Assembly: GCA_041397725.1 (NCBI GenBank)
Contig: JAWKVZ010000002.1
Coordinates: 62,001 to 126,000, forward strand
Direction of reading: 5' to 3'
Length of the DNA: 64,000 bases
From: JAGRKR01 sp041397725
GTDB taxonomy: Bacteria > Pseudomonadota > Alphaproteobacteria > Rhizobiales > Hyphomicrobiaceae
The notes under the pieces are model-generated. The model did no database searches. It was not told where the DNA came from and was given only the letters and a program-made list of their open reading frames with translations. Shown here piece by piece: positions 8,736-17,090 of this stretch (the stretch's first letter is position 1; each line of letters opens with the position of its first letter). Both the position numbers and the translations under genes were made by a program.

Positions 8736-9584
8736 ATGGTGGCGACGTTCGAGCCGATCATCGGCCGGTATCTCAATCTCGACATCGCCGGGCGGCCGCA
8801 CCGGCTCTATTTCGAGGAAGCCGGATCGGGCATCCCGCTGGTCTGCCTGCACACGGCGGGGGCCGACGGGCGGCAATACCGGCATCTCATGTGCGATCCG
8901 GCCATCACCGACCATTTCCGCGTGCTCTGCTTCGATATGCCCTGGCACGGTAAGTCGAATCCCCCCGACGGTTTCGAGCGGGAAGAATATGCGCTCACGA
9001 CCGAGAGCTATGCGGCGATGATCCTGGCCTTCATCGACGCACTCGAGCTGGAGAAGCCGGTGTGCATGGGCTGCTCGATCGGCGGGCGCATGGTGCTCTA
9101 TCTCGCTGCCCGTCATCCCGATCGCTTCCGTGCCCTGATCGGCCTGGAGTCGGCGGACTATCAGGACCCCTGGTACGATCTCACGTGGCTCAACCGGCCG
9201 GACGTGCACGGGGGCGAGGTCTGTGCGGCCATGGTCTCGGGCCTGATCTCGCCGACCGTGCCGGAGGCTCGGCGCCAGGAAACGCTCTGGATGTACAAGC
9301 AGGGCGGTCCCGGCATCTTCAAGGGCGACCTCCACTTCTATCGCGTCGATGGCGACCTGCGGGCGCTCACGCCCGAGATCGATACGCGGCGCTGCCCGCT
9401 CTATCTGCTCACCGGCGAATACGATTTCTCATGCTCGCCCGCAGACACCGAGCGTACGGCCGCCAAGATCGCAGGGGTCGAGCCGGTGACCATGCGCGGT
9501 CTCGGCCACTTCCCCATGAGCGAGGATCCCGAACGGTTCCGCAGCTACGTGCTGCCGGTGCTCGATCGCATCCGCGGCGTCTGA
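8736..9584 (+). CDS. Alpha/beta hydrolase
   Basis: The 282-residue enzyme has the alpha/beta-hydrolase plan: oxyanion strand PLVCLHTAGADG, nucleophile elbow GCSIGG with Ser114, acid Asp in LTGEYDFSC and catalytic His in GLGHFPM. The layout resembles C-C-bond (meta-cleavage product) hydrolases, esterases and lactonases; I cannot choose between them. A strong GGAGGGCGAGGGAG site supports the ATG used, and an upstream ATG adds only non-conserved residues. It is the fourth gene of the operon, followed after 24 bp by the dehydrogenase. Confidence 0.84.
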   Translation: MVATFEPIIGRYLNLDIAGRPHRLYFEEAGSGIPLVCLHTAGADGRQYRHLMCDPAITDHFRVLCFDMPWHGKSNPPDGFEREEYALTTESYAAMILAFIDALELEKPVCMGCSIGGRMVLYLAARHPDRFRALIGLESADYQDPWYDLTWLNRPDVHGGEVCAAMVSGLISPTVPEARRQETLWMYKQGGPGIFKGDLHFYRVDGDLRALTPEIDTRRCPLYLLTGEYDFSCSPADTERTAAKIAGVEPVTMRGLGHFPMSEDPERFRSYVLPVLDRIRGV

Positions 9585-9608
9585 CACGCGCGCAGAGGAG
9601 ACACGGAC

Positions 9609-10493
9609 ATGACGGACGCAGCGCCTATCGGCTTCATTGGTCTCGGCGTGATGGGCGAGCCCATGTGCCGCAACCTCGCCCGCAAGTCCGGACGCAGCAT
9701 CATCGCCTTCGATCTCGACCCTGCGCCGGTGACGCGACTGGCAGGCGATGGCGTCGCAGCGGTCGCAGCGCTGGCGGAGGTCGGGCGGATGGCGGGCATC
9801 GTCTTTCTCTCGCTGCCGGGCGGCAAGGAGGTCGAGGCGGTCGTCACGAGCGCGCTGCTGGCTCATGCGCGGCCGGGCCAGACCATCGTCGATCTTTCGA
9901 CGAGCCCCGTGGCCCTGACCCGGGAACTGGCCGGTCAGCTCGCAGCGCGCGGCGCCGACTATGCCGATGCGCCGGTGGCGCGCACCCGTCAGGCCGCCGA
10001 GACCGGTACGCTCAGCATCATGGTCGGCGCCAAGCCGCACGTGTTCCAGCGCATCGAGCCGTTTCTCTCGACCTTCGCGAGCGACGTCACCCATTGCGGC
10101 GACATCGGATGCGGGCAGGTGGTCAAGATCATGAACAACATGATCATCATGGAGAACGTCGTGGCGCTGGCGGAGGCGTGGGCTATCGGCCGGCGGGCCG
10201 GCGTCGACGGAAAGCTGCTGTTCGAGACGCTGACGAAGGGCTCCGCCGACAGCTTCTCGCTGCGCAACCACGGCATGAAGGCGATCCTGCCGGACGCGTT
10301 TCCGGAGCGCGCGTTCTCGACCGAGTATGCGCTCAAGGACCTGTCGTATGCGCTCGAGCTGGCGCGGCAGAACGGCGTACCGGTGCGGGGCGCCGAGGTT
10401 GCGCGCCAGTTGCTGGAGGAGGCGAAGGCCGAAGGCTACGGCGCCAACTACTGGCCGATCATCGCCCGGATCGTCGACGCCGCCGCGAGGTAG
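9609..10493 (+). CDS. NAD(P)-dependent beta-hydroxyacid dehydrogenase (3-hydroxyisobutyrate dehydrogenase family)
   Basis: The 294-residue enzyme begins with the nucleotide motif GFIGLGVMGEP (8-18), followed by the substrate strand DAPVARTRQAA and the catalytic-lysine region GCGQVVKIMNNM, all typical of the HIBADH family (3-hydroxyisobutyrate, tartronate semialdehyde, 6-phosphogluconate-type enzymes). The usual SGG of the substrate loop (DAPVSGG) is replaced by ART, so the substrate may differ from 3-hydroxyisobutyrate. It is the last gene of the operon and is followed by a strong hairpin terminator. Confidence 0.86.
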   Translation: MTDAAPIGFIGLGVMGEPMCRNLARKSGRSIIAFDLDPAPVTRLAGDGVAAVAALAEVGRMAGIVFLSLPGGKEVEAVVTSALLAHARPGQTIVDLSTSPVALTRELAGQLAARGADYADAPVARTRQAAETGTLSIMVGAKPHVFQRIEPFLSTFASDVTHCGDIGCGQVVKIMNNMIIMENVVALAEAWAIGRRAGVDGKLLFETLTKGSADSFSLRNHGMKAILPDAFPERAFSTEYALKDLSYALELARQNGVPVRGAEVARQLLEEAKAEGYGANYWPIIARIVDAAAR

Positions 10494-10536
10494 CGGCCGA
10501 GCCGGCGTGCCTCGCTCATCCGGAGAGTGAAACGAC

Positions 10537-10564
10537 AAAGGGCGGCGCCGTGGCGCCGCCCTTT
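10537..10564. terminator. Perfect 13-bp hairpin between convergent genes
   Basis: AAAGGGCGGCGCC and its exact reverse complement are separated by two bases, so in RNA the innermost pairs open to form the loop. The stem starts with A and ends with T on both strands, so it can act in both directions. It lies between the end of the dehydrogenase (+) and the end of the TPR gene (-), as expected for a shared rho-independent terminator. Confidence 0.8.
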
Positions 10565-10628
10565 CCGGTCTCCGTGGTGTCACTGCTGCCCCGCGGCTCA
10601 TTCCCACCGGGGCGCGGCGGCGCTGCGC

Positions 10629-11195
10629 TCAGCCCTTGAGCTCGTGGAGCAGGATCTGGTCACGCAGCTCGGCGAACTCCTGACAGGTCGTGCCGCAGCG
10701 CTTGGCGATCTCGGCGAGCTGACCTCGCGCCGCCTTGACGTCACCCTTCTGCAGAAAGGCCTCGCCCATGTAGGCGCGCGCCAGCGTGTAGTTGGGGTTC
10801 TGCTGGAGGACGCGCTTGTAGTAGCCCATCGCCTCGTCGACGCGGCCGAGCTTACGGGTCGTGAAGCCGACGTAGGTGAGAATGCGCGGATCGTCGGCGT
10901 TCTTGGCCTGTCGCAGATAGGTCAGCGCCTCGTCGTACTTGCCGGTGCGCGCCAGCCAGTAGGCGGCATAGTAGAGCTCGTCATCGGACAGCGCCTCGCG
11001 GTGCTTGCCCATGCACTCCTTCCACTTCTTGCTGCCCTTCTTGAATTTCTTGCACTTGGAACCCGAGCTCGGCTTCGGCTCGTCGCCCATGGCCTTGACC
11101 GGCGTCGGCGTCAGCGCGGCGATGGCCGGCGCGATGGCCAGGGCCAAGACGGCCGCGCCGCTGAGCAGCCACTTCGGAAGTGCGAACTTGAGCAT
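10629..11195 (-). CDS. Exported TPR-repeat protein
   Basis: The 188-residue protein has a signal peptide (LLSGAAVLALAIAPAIA), a Lys/Ser/Cys-rich linker (KCKKFKKGSKKWKECMGK) and then TPR-like helices: DELYYAAYWLARTGKYDEALTYL, TYVGFTTRKLGRVDEAMGYY and ARAYMGEAFLQKGDVKAAR. Four Cys in the mature part (two in the linker, two in RCGTTC near the end) may form disulfides. The start chosen has GAAGGAGAG just upstream. TPR proteins act as scaffolds; no partner gene is adjacent. It is convergent with the catabolic operon and divergent from the nuclease gene. Confidence 0.78.
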   Translation of the reverse strand: MLKFALPKWLLSGAAVLALAIAPAIAALTPTPVKAMGDEPKPSSGSKCKKFKKGSKKWKECMGKHREALSDDELYYAAYWLARTGKYDEALTYLRQAKNADDPRILTYVGFTTRKLGRVDEAMGYYKRVLQQNPNYTLARAYMGEAFLQKGDVKAARGQLAEIAKRCGTTCQEFAELRDQILLHELKG

Positions 11196-11507
11196 TCTCG
11201 ACTCTCCTTCGAATCGTTGAGACAAGCTGTTGACGTCCGGCCGCCCCGGCAGTGCACCGGCCAGTAAGCGGCAATATACCCTATCCGTGGTCGGCTTGTC
11301 GCTCGCGCCGTTTATTGCCGCCGGTCACGAGCTCGCGAGCCTCCGCAGACGGGACATTTGCTGGGGAAAGTGTCTGGCAGGTCGCAAGCCGGCCACTTTT
11401 TCGAGGCATGCGAGACGCCAGATTCCAGAGGATTCGCCACGAGTTAGGCCAGTTGTGGGCCGTCGTGGCAAATGAGGTGCGGGCGTAACACCTGGGGAGG
11501 GCGCAAG

Positions 11508-12710
11508 GTGTTCGGCTGGCGCAAGCGAGAAGTCGGCTTCGAATGGCGCAAATACGTGCGCACGACGGTCCTGCACCGCCGTGCGCAGAGGCGCGAGCGC
11601 ATCGTGCAGGTGCGTCGCTCGCTGGCGGCGCGTGCCGCGGATGCCGCACGCTGGTCGTGGAATGCGATCGCGAACTCGTGCCGGTGGGTGTGGGCCGCGC
11701 TCGTCAGCGGCGGCCGCTGGCTGGCGGAGACGGCGCGAAACTTCGCCGTGCGCAGTGCGCGCGCGGTCTGGGCGGCGGTGGTGGCTGTCGCTGCGTGGTT
11801 TGCGGCGCGCTTGCCCGGTGTCGTGACGGCTCTCGGCAGCGGCCTGCGGAGGGCGTGGCTGGCCGTGGCGCGTGTGCTGGGCGCCGGCACGTCGGCTATC
11901 CGCGCCCGCTTCCCGGCGATCTCGCTGCCGGCGCCGGTCAAGAAGGGGTGGCAGGCGGCGACCGCCCGGCTGCCCGCGCTGCCTGCTCCGGCCTGGCGCA
12001 CGCTCGGGTTCGGGCTCGCTGTCGTGCTCGTGGTCGTTTCGGGTTTCGGCCTCATCAGGAGTGGCAGCGGCCTGGCGAGCCTCGTCGATATGCCGTTCCT
12101 CGGATCGAAGCCAATTGTCGGCCGGGCCAGCGTCGTCAGCGGCAACATCATCCATGTCGGCGGCACGCCCGTGCGCCTCTACGGCATCGACGCGCCGGAG
12201 ACCGCGCAGCGCTGCCGCACGTCGCGCAATCGCTCGTGGCAATGCGGCGTGCAGGCTCGCACGGCACTGGCGCGGCTCGTCGGCTCCGGCGAGGTCCGCT
12301 GCGAGCGCCAGGGCAGCGATGGCGCCGGTCGGGTCGTGGCGCGCTGCCGCGTGCGTGACAGCGATCTGGGCGCGCGCATGGTCGAGCTCGGCCATGCACT
12401 CACCACCAAGGGAGATCCCGCGGGGTATGGCAGCCGCGCGGAGACGGCGAAGAAGGCGCGGCGCGCGCTCTGGAAGGGCTCGCTCGAGACGCCGCAGGCC
12501 TTCCGGGACAGGAGCTGGGACACGGCGAAGCAGCAGGCGCCCAAGGGCTGCCCGATCAAGGGCAACGTCACCAGCCGCGGCAAGCACTACGTCATGCCCT
12601 GGTCGCGCGGCTACAGCCGCGTGCGCATCCAGGAGCGGCGCGGGGAGCGCTGGTTCTGCTCGGAGCAGGAGGCCATCGCGGCCGGCTGGGTTCTGACCGA
12701 CCGCTCTTGA
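11508..12710 (+). CDS. Membrane-anchored thermonuclease-family protein with C-terminal sunset-type domain
   Basis: This is a 400-residue protein. Residues 1-165 are Arg/Ala/Trp-rich and helical, without a recognisable domain; a single membrane segment follows (about 168-181). The SNase fold starts near 208 with VRLYGIDAPE (about 223-231), contains the Arg residues of LYGID...R...R...LAR type and ends near 320. The last 55 residues (CPIKGNVTSRGKHYV...ERWFCSEQEAIAAGW) match the small cysteine domain often found after SNase domains. I chose GTG because GGGGAGG lies seven bases upstream; an in-frame ATG at 11472 has no such site. It probably acts outside the cytoplasmic membrane. Confidence 0.78.
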   Translation: MFGWRKREVGFEWRKYVRTTVLHRRAQRRERIVQVRRSLAARAADAARWSWNAIANSCRWVWAALVSGGRWLAETARNFAVRSARAVWAAVVAVAAWFAARLPGVVTALGSGLRRAWLAVARVLGAGTSAIRARFPAISLPAPVKKGWQAATARLPALPAPAWRTLGFGLAVVLVVVSGFGLIRSGSGLASLVDMPFLGSKPIVGRASVVSGNIIHVGGTPVRLYGIDAPETAQRCRTSRNRSWQCGVQARTALARLVGSGEVRCERQGSDGAGRVVARCRVRDSDLGARMVELGHALTTKGDPAGYGSRAETAKKARRALWKGSLETPQAFRDRSWDTAKQQAPKGCPIKGNVTSRGKHYVMPWSRGYSRVRIQERRGERWFCSEQEAIAAGWVLTDRS

Positions 12711-12812
12711 CCTCGCGCGCGTATTGCCGTCTCGTCCGTGGGAGCCATCGCGGCACGCGCGGCGGATGCCGTCCACGCGCCGCCTCCCTAACGAAAACGC
12801 GGAGGAAACGTC

Positions 12813-14330
12813 ATGCCGGACGCCCCTGGCCAACTCAAGACCTACCAGACCTACATCGACGGAAAGTGGTGTGACGCCGCGAGCGGCAAGCACTTCGAGA
12901 CCGCGGACCCCTACACGGGCAAGCCGTGGGCGCGCATTCCCGAGTGCGATGCTCGCGACGTTGACCGCGCCTGCGAGGCGGCGTGGCGTGCGTTCGAGTC
13001 CGGCCCGTGGTCGAAGATGACGCAAACGGCGCGTGGGCGCATCATGAGGCGCATCGGCGATCTCGCCGCCAAGCACGCCGAGCATCTGGCGCGCATCGAG
13101 GTCAGGGACAACGGCAAGCTCATCTCCGAGATGCAGGCCCAGACCAAGTATCTACCCGAGTGGTACTACTACTACGGCGGCCTTGCCGACAAGATCAATG
13201 GCGCCGTCATTCCGATCGACAAGCCCGATACCTTTACCTACACGCTGAAGGAGCCGGTCGGGGTGTGCGCCTTCATCACGCCATGGAACTCGCCGCTGAT
13301 GCTGGTGGCGTGGAAGCTGGCGCCTGCACTGGCCGCCGGCTGCACGGTGGTGATCAAGCCCTCCGAGTATACCTCCGCCTCGCTGCTCGAGTTCGTCAAG
13401 CTCGTGATCGAGGAGGCCGAGGTGCCGCCCGGCGTCGTCAATATCGTCACCGGCTACGGCCAGGTCGTGGGCGAGCCTCTGGTGACACATCCGAAAGTCG
13501 CGAAGGTGGCCTTCACCGGCGGCACGGCCACGGGCTCGCGCGTCAACGAGCTGGCCGCGAAGACCTTCAAGAAGGTGTCGCTGGAGCTCGGCGGCAAGTC
13601 GCCCAACATCATGTTCGACGACTGCCGTATCGACGAGGCGGTCAACGGGGCGATCTCGGGCATTTTTGCCGCTACGGGCCAGACCTGTATCGCCGGCTCG
13701 CGCCTGCTCGTGCAGGAAAGCATCCATGACGAGTTCGTCGAGAAGCTGGTCGCCGTAGCCAAGACGGCGCGGCTCGGGGATCCGTCCAAGTTCGAGACCC
13801 AGGTCGGCCCGGTGACGACGCCGCCGCAATACCAGAAGGTGCTCTCCTACATCGACATCGCCAAGGGCGAAGGCGCGAAATGCGTGCTCGGTGGCGGGCC
13901 GGCGGGCGCCGACGAGGGCGGCGGCCAGTATTTCGTCAAGCCGACGATCTTCACCGGCGTGGACAACAGGATGCGCATCGCCCAGGAGGAGGTGTTCGGC
14001 CCGGTTCTCTCGGTCATCAAGTTCAAGGACGAGGATCACGCCGTCGAGATCGCGAACGACATCGCCTATGGCCTGGCGGCGGGCGTGTGGACTCAATCGG
14101 TACGGCGCGCGACGGTCATGGCGCGGCGCCTGCGTGCGGGCACGATCTGGATCAACACCTACCGCGCCGTCTCGATCACGATGCCGTTCGGCGGCTACAA
14201 GGCGTCGGGGCTCGGGCGCGAGAATGGCGCCGATGCGATCGAGGCCTACTTGCAGACGAAGAGCGTCTGGATCAACACGGCAGAAGGGGCGGGTGGCAAT
14301 CCCTTCGTCATGAAGACGTCGAGCAGTTGA
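12813..14330 (+). CDS. NAD(P)-dependent aldehyde dehydrogenase
   Basis: The 505-residue enzyme oxidises an aldehyde to the acid. It shows the ALDH core motifs: the ITPWNSP strand, cofactor motif FTGGTATG, catalytic Glu in LELGGKSPN and catalytic Cys in GQTCIAGSRL, and the C-terminal MPFGGYKASGLGRENG. Residues 1-20 (QTYIDGKWCDAASGKHFE) are the usual start. The ribosome-binding site GGAGGA is ideal. It stands alone and is convergent with the LolA-like gene. It may process aldehydes made by the alcohol dehydrogenases in the window, but that is inference. Confidence 0.92.
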   Translation: MPDAPGQLKTYQTYIDGKWCDAASGKHFETADPYTGKPWARIPECDARDVDRACEAAWRAFESGPWSKMTQTARGRIMRRIGDLAAKHAEHLARIEVRDNGKLISEMQAQTKYLPEWYYYYGGLADKINGAVIPIDKPDTFTYTLKEPVGVCAFITPWNSPLMLVAWKLAPALAAGCTVVIKPSEYTSASLLEFVKLVIEEAEVPPGVVNIVTGYGQVVGEPLVTHPKVAKVAFTGGTATGSRVNELAAKTFKKVSLELGGKSPNIMFDDCRIDEAVNGAISGIFAATGQTCIAGSRLLVQESIHDEFVEKLVAVAKTARLGDPSKFETQVGPVTTPPQYQKVLSYIDIAKGEGAKCVLGGGPAGADEGGGQYFVKPTIFTGVDNRMRIAQEEVFGPVLSVIKFKDEDHAVEIANDIAYGLAAGVWTQSVRRATVMARRLRAGTIWINTYRAVSITMPFGGYKASGLGRENGADAIEAYLQTKSVWINTAEGAGGNPFVMKTSSS

Positions 14331-14422
14331 GCCACGGCATTGCCGCTGACCGCCGTGTCTACCGTGGGCGCGGCGGCTCGGCCGGTGGTCGGTGCGTGGC
14401 TTGACTGGTCGCCAAAAAAGAA

Positions 14423-14450
14423 AGACGCCCAACCTTGCGGTTGGGCGTCT
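14423..14450 (-). terminator. Rho-independent terminator hairpin with T-tract on the minus strand
   Basis: AGACGCCCAACC pairs perfectly with GGTTGGGCGTCT around a TTGC loop (12-bp stem). On the minus strand the hairpin is followed by TTCTTTTTTGG, a good U-tract, so it best serves the LolA-like gene although that gene ends about 290 bp earlier. On the plus strand it can also stop transcription from the aldehyde dehydrogenase. Confidence 0.82.
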
Positions 14451-14619
14451 ATGCGCTTTTGGCGCAACGCGTCGGGAGGGAAGCCGACGCTGCCGGCGCG
14501 TCTTCGGCTAGACGGGGGGGCACTACCGAACGGGTAACGCGCCGAGCTATGACCTAAAGATAGGATGGGAAAGCCACGTTGCAATGCCCGATGACTCAAA
14601 AATCACGAAAAGTTTAGGG

Positions 14620-14628
14620 TTATCCACA
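14620..14628 (+). promoter_or_regulatory. Single consensus DnaA box
   Basis: The sequence TTATCCACA matches the strict bacterial DnaA-box consensus. It stands alone in an intergenic region: I see no cluster of boxes, AT-rich unwinding element or origin-linked genes. It may be a titration or regulatory site, or chance. Confidence 0.35.
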
Positions 14629-14737
14629 GGGGCACCCTTATCGGTCGCGCCCATTGCGACCAACGGTTGAAGTCAATCGGCGCGTCTCAACGAGCGGGTT
14701 GCACCCTCTGGTATCCGATCGTTCCCAGGTGCTCCGA

Positions 14738-15520
14738 TCAGTCGCCCTGCGGGCCCTTCAAGCCGAACCTGGAGCGGACGAAAAGCTTCGGGTTCAGCTC
14801 CTCGGTGGTGATCAGTTTTGCAACCTCGATGCGCGTCTTGCTGCCCTGCGCATCGACGATCACCCATTCCTTCAGCTCGAGCTGCGGTGCCTTGCTGAGG
14901 TAGACGGTGATGCGGCCCGCCGTGTTGGGGCTCTTGTCCTTCATCGAGACGATGATGAGGTCGGGCGACTCCTGCACATCGAGCACGTGGGCGTCGCGGA
15001 GAATGTCGACATTCTTGCTCAGCAGCAGCCGGAACGGCGTCGACGTCAGCAGATAATCGTCGACGGTCTTGATGTCGTGATCCTCGATGGAGAAGTAGGT
15101 CCCATCGGAGAGGATGCGGAGCTTGCTGGGCGCGGCATAGTCGAAACGGAAACGGCCGGGGCGCTTCACATAGAAGCGGCCTTTGGACTGCTTCTTGTCG
15201 TCGGTCGTTTGCAGGAAGACGCCCTTGAGGTTCAGCATGGCATTGAAGTAGGCGGAGACCTTCTGCACGGCTTCGACCTTGGCTGGGTCGAGCGTGGTCC
15301 CCGTGACGCTGGGCGCCTGGGATTTCTGAACCTTGGGATCCCATCCAGCCGGCGTGCCCACCGGGCTCGCCTTCTTGGCGGCGGGCTTGTCGGAGGCCTG
15401 AGGGGGTTGCTGAGCGCCGGCGCTCGCGGAGGCGGCGACAAGCAGCACGACAGCGGCCAGACCCGCGACAATCGTGCGTTCAGCGCGGCGGTCCGACGAA
15501 CGACTGATGTCCGACCTCAT
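14738..15520 (-). CDS. LolA-family outer-membrane lipoprotein carrier-like protein
   Basis: The 260-residue exported protein has a signal peptide (VAGLAAVVLLVAASASAGAQ), a Pro/Lys/Ala linker of about 50 residues and then a LolA-type beta-barrel half: VSAYFNAMLNLKGVFLQ, GRFYVKRPGRFRFDYA, ILSDGTYFSIED and YLLTSTPFRLLLSK. LolA proteins ferry lipoproteins through the periplasm to the outer membrane; alphaproteobacterial members are often this long. AGGAGA precedes the ATG. The gene is single, with the 63-bp dispersed repeat in its upstream region. Confidence 0.83.
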   Translation of the reverse strand: MRSDISRSSDRRAERTIVAGLAAVVLLVAASASAGAQQPPQASDKPAAKKASPVGTPAGWDPKVQKSQAPSVTGTTLDPAKVEAVQKVSAYFNAMLNLKGVFLQTTDDKKQSKGRFYVKRPGRFRFDYAAPSKLRILSDGTYFSIEDHDIKTVDDYLLTSTPFRLLLSKNVDILRDAHVLDVQESPDLIIVSMKDKSPNTAGRITVYLSKAPQLELKEWVIVDAQGSKTRIEVAKLITTEELNPKLFVRSRFGLKGPQGD

Positions 15521-15735
15521 GAATCTGTCTCTCCTGAAGATCCCGGGGATGCTGCTGCATGTCCCAAGATTCGGACGATATGGTGGCACGACTGGCTTAG
15601 ACCGCGAATTCGCCGTGTGCGGTAGAGCCGGGCGAACCCGGCATGTGCTGCCAATCGCACCCATTCCCGAAGATGCGGATCGATGCCCCGGCCCCTGGAT
15701 GCGGAATGGGACTGACGCTCCGAATCGCGAACAGG

Positions 15736-15798
15736 GGGTACGATTGACGTTTCCGGCGGACGCACAGAGGGGTTCCGTCTCGACCGATCGCAGCCTAG
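15736..15798 (+). repeat. Dispersed intergenic repeat, copy A
   Basis: This stretch aligns without gaps to 56309-56371, with a block of 19 identical bases (TCCGTCTCGACCGATCGCA) near the end and scattered identity before it. In one frame both copies read VSTDR near the end (GSVSTDRSL versus ASVSTDRTL), which suggests either a degraded coding element or simply a conserved DNA motif. Confidence 0.6.
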
Positions 15799-15903
15799 TC
15801 CGAGTTCCCGGGAACTCAATCGCCAAGCATCGACTTGTCCAGGGGAAAGTTGCGCCGTGGAAAAGTTGCCGGCGCGGTCCCGTCGTGTCCACGAAAAACA
15901 ACA

Positions 15904-15926
15904 GGCCCCCGCCCGGGGCGGAGGCC
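15904..15926 (-). terminator. Terminator after the TRAP binding-protein gene
   Basis: GGCCCCCGCC pairs with GGCGGAGGCC (one mismatch) around a 3-base loop. On the minus strand it is followed by TGTTGTTTTTCG, a usable U-tract. It lies about 60 bp past the stop of the TRAP substrate-binding gene. Confidence 0.75.
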
Positions 15927-15983
15927 TTGCCGCCAAGAGAGATACTCCGGGGCAGGACCGCGCCCGCCCCGGAGCCATTGTCG

Positions 15984-17090
15984 TCAGCCTTTGTTGATGG
16001 CGCGCACCTGGTAGGCGTCGAGCCCGAGCTCGGCCACCTGCCACCAGAGGTACTGGTCGGAGCGGAACGCCTTCCACTGATCGAAGACCTTCTTGAACGT
16101 GGCGAACTTGCCGGCCGTCTCGACATAGGTCTCCTCCGACGCCTTGAAGCAGGCGTCCAGGATCTCCGTGGAGAACGGCCGGAGCTGCACGCCGAGGCCG
16201 AGCAGCTTGCGCAAGGCCTGCGGGTTCTTGACGTCGTAGCGGGCCATCATGGTGTGGTTGGCGATGGCCGCCGCACCCTCGATGATGGCCTTGTAGTTCT
16301 TGGGCAGCGACTCCCACTTCTCCTGGTTGATGAAGACGTGGAGCATCGGCCCAGCCTCCCACCAGCCCGGATAGTAGAAGTACTTGGCGACCTTGTAGAA
16401 GCCGAGCTTCTCGTCGTCATACGGGCCGACCCACTCGACGGAGTCGATGGTGCCCTTCTCGAGCGCCGGATAGATGTCGCCGCCGGCGATCTGCTGCGGC
16501 ACAACGCCGACCTTGGAGATGATCTTGCCGCCGAAACCACCGATGCGCATCTTGACGCCCTTGAGGTCGGCGACCGTCTTCACCTCCTTGCGCCACCAGC
16601 CGCCCATCTGGCAGCCCGTGTTGCCGGCCGGGAAGGCGACGATCTTGTGCTTGGCATAGAACTCGTTCATGAGCGCGATGCCACCGCCCTCGTACATCCA
16701 GGCGTTCTGCATGCGGGCATTGAGGCCGAACGGGATGGCCGTGCCGATCGCGAAGGTCGGGTCCTTGCTCCAGTAGTAGTAGGACGCCGTGTGGCACATC
16801 TCGACCTTGCCGCCCGAGACTGCGTCGGCAGCCTGCAGGCCCGGCACGATCTCATTGGAGGCGAAGACCTGGATCTTGAACTTGTTGTCGGTCGCCTCTG
16901 CCACGGCCTTGGAGAAGACCTCGGCTGCGCCGTAGATGGTGTCGAGCGACTTCGGGAAGCTCGAGGTGAGGCGCCAGTTCAGCGTCGGCGCGGTCTGGGC
17001 GATGGCCGGCGCCGCGACGGTCGTCGCTGCCGCTCCAAGTCCGGCGACGCCGGCGGTCTTCAGGAACTTACGCCTCTTGGTGTCTGCCAT
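15984..17090 (-). CDS. TRAP transporter substrate-binding protein (DctP/TakP type), Tat-exported
   Basis: The 368-residue periplasmic protein has a twin-arginine leader (KRRKFLKTAGVAGLG, cleavage after AIA or AQ). The mature protein shows WRLTSSFPKSLDTI, the DctP helix region RIGGFGGKIISKVG and EWVGPYDDEKLGF, as in TakP-like proteins that bind 2-oxo acids or other carboxylates. It would deliver a carboxylate to a DctQ/DctM membrane complex, but neither subunit is encoded in this window, so it is an orphan here. AAGGA precedes the ATG. It is divergent from fdhD and followed by its own terminator. Confidence 0.9.
   Translation of the reverse strand: MADTKRRKFLKTAGVAGLGAAATTVAAPAIAQTAPTLNWRLTSSFPKSLDTIYGAAEVFSKAVAEATDNKFKIQVFASNEIVPGLQAADAVSGGKVEMCHTASYYYWSKDPTFAIGTAIPFGLNARMQNAWMYEGGGIALMNEFYAKHKIVAFPAGNTGCQMGGWWRKEVKTVADLKGVKMRIGGFGGKIISKVGVVPQQIAGGDIYPALEKGTIDSVEWVGPYDDEKLGFYKVAKYFYYPGWWEAGPMLHVFINQEKWESLPKNYKAIIEGAAAIANHTMMARYDVKNPQALRKLLGLGVQLRPFSTEILDACFKASEETYVETAGKFATFKKVFDQWKAFRSDQYLWWQVAELGLDAYQVRAINKG

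Larger units (their letters stand above)
14331..14737. other. Intergenic region between convergent aldehyde dehydrogenase and LolA-like genes
   Basis: No convincing gene lies here. It holds the hairpin terminator described separately and, about 170 bp further, a consensus DnaA box in a stretch that is noticeably less GC-rich than the flanks (ATGACTCAAAAATCACG area). The remainder shows nothing I can assign. Confidence 0.6.
15521..15983. other. Intergenic region with dispersed repeat and terminator
   Basis: This lies between the TRAP binding-protein gene and the LolA-like gene, both on the minus strand. It contains a copy of a 63-bp repeat shared with the 56.3-kb region and a GC-rich terminator hairpin at its right end. 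No ribosome-binding site or codon pattern supports a gene. Confidence 0.6.

Noticed and set aside
14600..14740. Chromosomal replication origin
   Set aside because: Only one DnaA box and no box cluster, AT-rich unwinding region or origin-linked gene (dnaA, dnaN, hemE, repABC).
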